From: Sitta carolinensis
Lineage: Eukaryota > Chordata > Aves > Passeriformes > Sittidae
Direction: 5' to 3'
Length of the DNA: 64,000 nucleotides
Assembly (NCBI GenBank): GCA_032173965.1
Contig: CM063311.1
Coordinates: 1,420,271 to 1,484,270, forward strand
The translations under genes were made by a program, and so were the position numbers. Below the pieces are notes generated by a model, which did no database searches, had not been told where the DNA came from, and worked only from the letters and a program-made list of their open reading frames with translations. Positions 60,331-64,000 of this stretch are shown piece by piece. Numbering within the stretch: the first letter of the stretch is position 1; each line of letters begins with the position of its first letter.

Positions 60331-63091
60331 TCACACGGTGCTCTCCAGCATCCAGTGGGTGCTGCCGAACGAGGGGCGCAGGGGGGGTCCCAGGGGGCTC
60401 CCCTCGGGCGCGTCCAGCCGCGGCAGGGACCCGTGGCGCCGCGGCCGCGCCCGCCGCGGGTAGCTGTGGCTGGGGAACAACCCCCGCGCCCCTCCCGCCG
60501 CGGGACCCCCGCCCGCCGGCGGGGGCAGCGGGGGCAGCAGCGGGGCAGCTCGGGGGTCTCCGCGGGCCGGGGCCGCCGTTGGTCTGGGAGCAGACGCTGG
60601 TGAGCGCGGGCGGGGGGCGCCGCGCCCCCGCCGCCTTCCAGCGCGCCGTGAGGATGAGGATGAAGACGAGCACGGAGGCGGCGATGGCGGCGCCGATGAC
60701 GATGATGACGGTGCCCCCCAAGAAGTGGGGCCGGGGGGGCGCGGCGCAGCCCGGGGGAGCGGCGGCCGTGGCGAAGGAGACGCAGCCGAGCGGGCGGGGG
60801 GCGGCAGGGGGGTCCCCGACCACGCGCAGCGTGGACACGCAGAGCTCGTACAGGCGCCCCGGGGCCAAGTCCCGCAGCACGAAGGTGCGGCTGGAGGGGG
60901 GCAACAACCTGGGGAGGGGGCGAGGGGAGTCGGGAGGGGGGGAGGCAAGACCGCGGCATCCCGCCTTTCGCCTCCCCCCGGGAAGCGGAAAACCTGCTCA
61001 GGACCCCTCAAAGGCATGCCAGAGACCCCTCGGGATCCCCCAAGCGCCTCAAAGACTGCCTGGGACCTCCCCAGTGACCCTCCTGAGCCCCCCCAGGCAT
61101 CCATAGTGCCCCTGATATCCCCAACATCCCCTCAGAGCCACCCCAGGACCCCCCAATACACACCTGAACATCCACACCCAGGACACGTAAACCCTTCCCA
61201 GATAACCCCCCGAAGCTCCCAAGACCCCCACAAAACGCACTCGAACTCCCCCCAGCACTGCCCCAAACCCACTTGGGCTCCCCCCAGGGCACCCCAGACC
61301 CTTCCCAGTTGCCCCCGGAGCCCCACAGGGCCCCCCAAAACCCACCTGAGCTTCCTCCGGAGCCCCCCCCAGACCACCCTAGAGCCCCTCAGGACTCCCA
61401 GAGCCCCCCTGCAACCTCCCCCAGACCCTTCCCAGGCCCTTCCAAGCCCCCGGGGCACCCCAAAACCCACCTGAGATTCCTCTGGAGCTCCCCCAGACCA
61501 CCCTAGAGCCCCTCAGGACTCCCAGAGCCCCCCTGCAACCTCCCCCAGACCCTTCCCCAGCCCCCGGGCACCCCAAAACCCACCTGAGCTTCCTCCGGAG
61601 CCCCCCCCAGACCACCCTAGAGCCCCTCAGGACTCCCAGAGCCCCCCTGCAACCTCCCCCAGACCCTTCCCAGGCCCTCCCCAGCCCCCGGGGCACCCCT
61701 CCGGCCCCCACCTGTAGACGAGGGCGTCGTCGGCCGAGCTGTTGTACTGGATCTGCACCATGCGCACAGCCGGGCACGTGGCGCTGCGGCAGCCACCGGA
61801 TGCGCGCCGAGGACCCCGTCACCTCGGCCGCCACCACCCGCCGCTCCCCGGGCCCCCCCCAGGTGTCATTGCCGCCCGCCTGGGCCATATCCGAGGGCCC
61901 GGGCGCCGCCTCGGCGGCCGCCGCGTCCCCCTCCCCGTCCCTCGCCCGCGGCACCGGCAGCGGCACCACCACGACGTCCACAGCGCGCCGCCGCCTCGCC
62001 CGCGGCGTTGGCGGCCACGCAGGTGAAGCCGCCGTGGTCCCTGAGCGTGGCCACGCGGAGCTCCAGGGAGCCGTCGGCGCCCACGGAGCGCCGGGAGCCG
62101 TTCTGCACCACGCGCCCGTCGGGGCCCAGCCAGTGCAGCGCGGGCGGCGGGTCCCCGACGGCGGCGCAGCCCAGGCGCAGCGGCTGCCCCTCGGTGACGG
62201 CGGGCGGGTGCGCGGCCGCGGCGGTGACGGCGGGGGCCCGGCAGGTGAGCTCCTCCTCCGGCACGGCTCCCAGCAGCCGCCCGGCCAGCGGCGCCGGCGT
62301 GGCGCAGGTCTCCAGGCGGCCCGGCTGAGCCACGCGGCGCAGCCACAGCAATTCGCAGTTGCAGTGCAGCGGGTTCCCCCCGGCCGCCAGCGCCGGCCCC
62401 GGCGGCCCCGGCACCGGCGGCAGCGCCCGCAGCCGGTTGGCCGTGAGGTCGAGCCGGGCCAGGCGCGGCAGCCGCGCCACGGCGCCCGCCGGCACCCGCT
62501 CCAGCAGGTTGTGGTCCAGCGTCAGCGTGGCCAGGCTGCCCATGGCGGCCACGGCGTCCCAGGGCAGCGCCGGCAGGTTGTTGTGCGACAGGTCCAGGTC
62601 CTCCACGGTGGCGGCGAAGGCGGCGAAGGCGGCGGCGTCGATGGCGGCCAGCTGGTTGTTGGCCAGGATGAGGTGTCGCAGGCTGGCCAGCCCGCGCAGC
62701 TGCGGCCCGCTCAGCGCCGGCAGCCGGTTCCCGTCCAGGTGCAGCGCACGCAGGGCGCGCAGGTCGGCGAAGGCGCCGGGGGCGAGGCGGCGCAGCCCGT
62801 TCCGCGACAGCGTCAGGTGCACCAGGCTGCTCATGTTGGCGAAGTCGGCGCGGCCCACGGCGCCGATGAAGTTGTCGGCCAGGCGCAGCTCCACGGCGCC
62901 GCGGTCCAGGCTGGGCGGCACCGCCAGCAGCCCCGTGCGGGCGCACAGCAGCGTCGGGCTGGGCGCGGCCGCGGGGCACAGGCAGCGCGGGGGACACCGC
63001 GGCGACGGTGGCGACACCGGGACCCCCGCCCCGGACACGGCCCCCAGCACCACCAGCGGCACCAGCAGCTTCGCCATCCCCACGGCCGCGC
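60331..63091 (-). CDS. LRFN1: leucine-rich repeat and fibronectin type III domain protein 1 (SALM2)
   Basis: Single-pass synaptic adhesion protein that binds PSD-95. Coding exon 1 is 61712-63077, within an exon whose acceptor follows 63091; exon 2 is 60331-60908. It has a signal peptide ([18 protein letters not shown]), LRRNT cysteines (CPPRCLC), LRRs ([72 protein letters not shown]), LRRCT ([14 protein letters not shown]), an Ig domain ([14 protein letters not shown] to [14 protein letters not shown]), FN3 ([30 protein letters not shown]), a TM segment ([20 protein letters not shown]), SVCSQTNGG and a C-terminal PDZ ligand ESTV. Frame shifts of the same sense near 61983, 61765 and 60560-60600. 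Domain order, WMLESTV ending and SYCN linkage make LRFN1 secure. Confidence 0.95.
61350..61705. repeat. approx. 115-bp tandem repeat, LRFN1 intron
   Basis: Three copies of a unit with ccacctgagcttcctccgga, agaccaccctagagcccctc and aacctcccccagacccttcc, plus a partial fourth upstream. Confidence 0.9.
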
Positions 63092-63129
63092 CTGCGGGGG
63101 GACACGGGGGCGGTGGAGGAGCCCGGCGG

Positions 63130-63600
63130 ATCCCGCCGGATCTCCCCAGATCCCACTGAGCCCTGTGAGATCCCGAGGGCACCCATGGGATGCCAGGAGA
63201 TCCCGGGGATCCCGTCGGATCCCATGATCCCGCTCGCTCCGTGAGGTCCCGGGGGGTACCGGGACACCCCACACGATCCCAGGAGATCCCGGGGATCCCA
63301 TCGGATCCCATGATCCCGCTCGCTCCGTGAGGTCCCGGGGGTACCGGGACACCCCACACGATCCCAGGGTTCCGTTTGTCCCAAGGGATCCTGTGGGATC
63401 CTCATCAGGTCCCAGCAGATCCTGCCAGTCCCACGAGGTCCCACAACACACCACAAGATCCCAGGAGATCCCAGTGAGATCCCAGGAGATCCCAAAATCC
63501 CAGGAGATCCCAATGACCCCAGCGAGGTCCCAGTGACCCCGGTGATGATCCCAGTGAGCTCCCAGTGAGATCCCAGTGATCCCAGTGGTCCCATTACCTC
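63130..63600. repeat. GATCCCAGGAGATCCC repeats upstream of LRFN1
   Basis: Includes a 90-bp near-perfect duplication (63210-63375) containing gatcccatgatcccgctcgc and ggtaccgggacaccccacac, followed by 10-17 bp gatcccag units. Confidence 0.85.
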
Positions 63601-63654
63601 CTCTTAGGTCTCCATGTTGTTCCTGTCCAGGCGTCGCCGCGGGGCCTGTGGGAC

Positions 63655-64000
63655 AGGGACAGGCCAGTACGGACCAGTATGGACCAGTATGGACCAGTAT
63701 GGACCAGTACAGGCTGTATAGCCACCAGTACGGGCCAGTACAGACCCACATGCACCAGTACGGACCAGTACAGACCAGTACAGACCAGTCTGGCCCAGTT
63801 CAGCCCAGTATCCCCTAGCACACCCCACAGTGTCTATTCCAGGTTAACACGGCCCAGTACATCCCAGTATGGGCCAGTACAGCCCAGTATGACCCAGTAC
63901 ATCCCAGTATGGCCCAGTACATCCCAGTGCATCCCAGTATGGCCCAGTACATCCCAGTATGGCCCAGTACATCCCAGTGCATCCCAGTATGGCCCAGTAC
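63655..64000. repeat. CCAGTATGGACCAGTACA repeat, to window end
   Basis: About 30 units of 9-10 bp (ggaccagtat, gcccagtaca, atcccagtat) running off the window. No gene seen beyond 63600. Confidence 0.9.

Overview
This window looks like a GC-rich bird microchromosome ('dot' chromosome), most likely from a songbird. The protein-coding exons are clearly vertebrate. Introns and intergenic DNA are almost entirely minisatellites, and gene density is very high (12 recognisable genes in 64 kb). Most of the gene content corresponds to human 19q13: SELENOW and CRX (19q13.33 in human), DMAC2 (19q13.2), and then the run SIRT2-NFKBIB-SARS2-MRPS12-PAK4-SYCN-LRFN1 in the human 19q13.2 order. Species and synteny come from recalled gene order and protein families, not from a search.

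Layout: 80-3263 (-) connexin-36-like gap-junction gene, partial; 3879-5626 (+) SELENOW with an in-frame Sec UGA and a candidate SECIS; 8718-11537 (+) intron-containing histone H3.3; 16384-19334 (+) CRX/OTX5 homeobox; 22402-25678 (+) DMAC2; 26431-32814 (-) SIRT2; 33034-37556 (+) NFKBIB; 38312-44193 (-) SARS2; 45070-45595 (-) MRPS12; 46336-56363 (+) PAK4; 56399-58444 (-) SYCN; 59309-63091 (-) LRFN1. SIRT2/NFKBIB are head-to-head with 219 bp between start codons. MRPS12/PAK4 are also divergent. PAK4 and SYCN converge, with poly(A) signals about 35 bp apart.

The most striking structural feature is that many intronic minisatellites are seeded across a splice junction. The repeat unit contains the splice site plus the first or last 10-60 nt of the neighbouring exon. 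This is seen in the connexin (both ends of exon 2), H3.3 exon 3 (11 partial copies), DMAC2 exon 4 (9 acceptors), NFKBIB exon 3 (11 partial copies) and SARS2 exons 4 and 7, with a decayed single copy in SIRT2.

The genes do not form one pathway. They include a photoreceptor/retinal transcription factor (CRX), a neuronal-type connexin and a synaptic adhesion protein (LRFN1), mitochondrial factors (SARS2, MRPS12, DMAC2), a deacetylase (SIRT2), an NF-kB inhibitor (NFKBIB), a kinase (PAK4), a redox selenoprotein, a replacement histone and a zymogen-granule protein (SYCN). Several genes carry one to three single-base frame breaks in G/C-rich tracts. Because the encoded proteins are otherwise well conserved, I read these mainly as residual assembly indels rather than pseudogenes. 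No tRNA, rRNA, CRISPR, viral element or recognisable transposon was seen.
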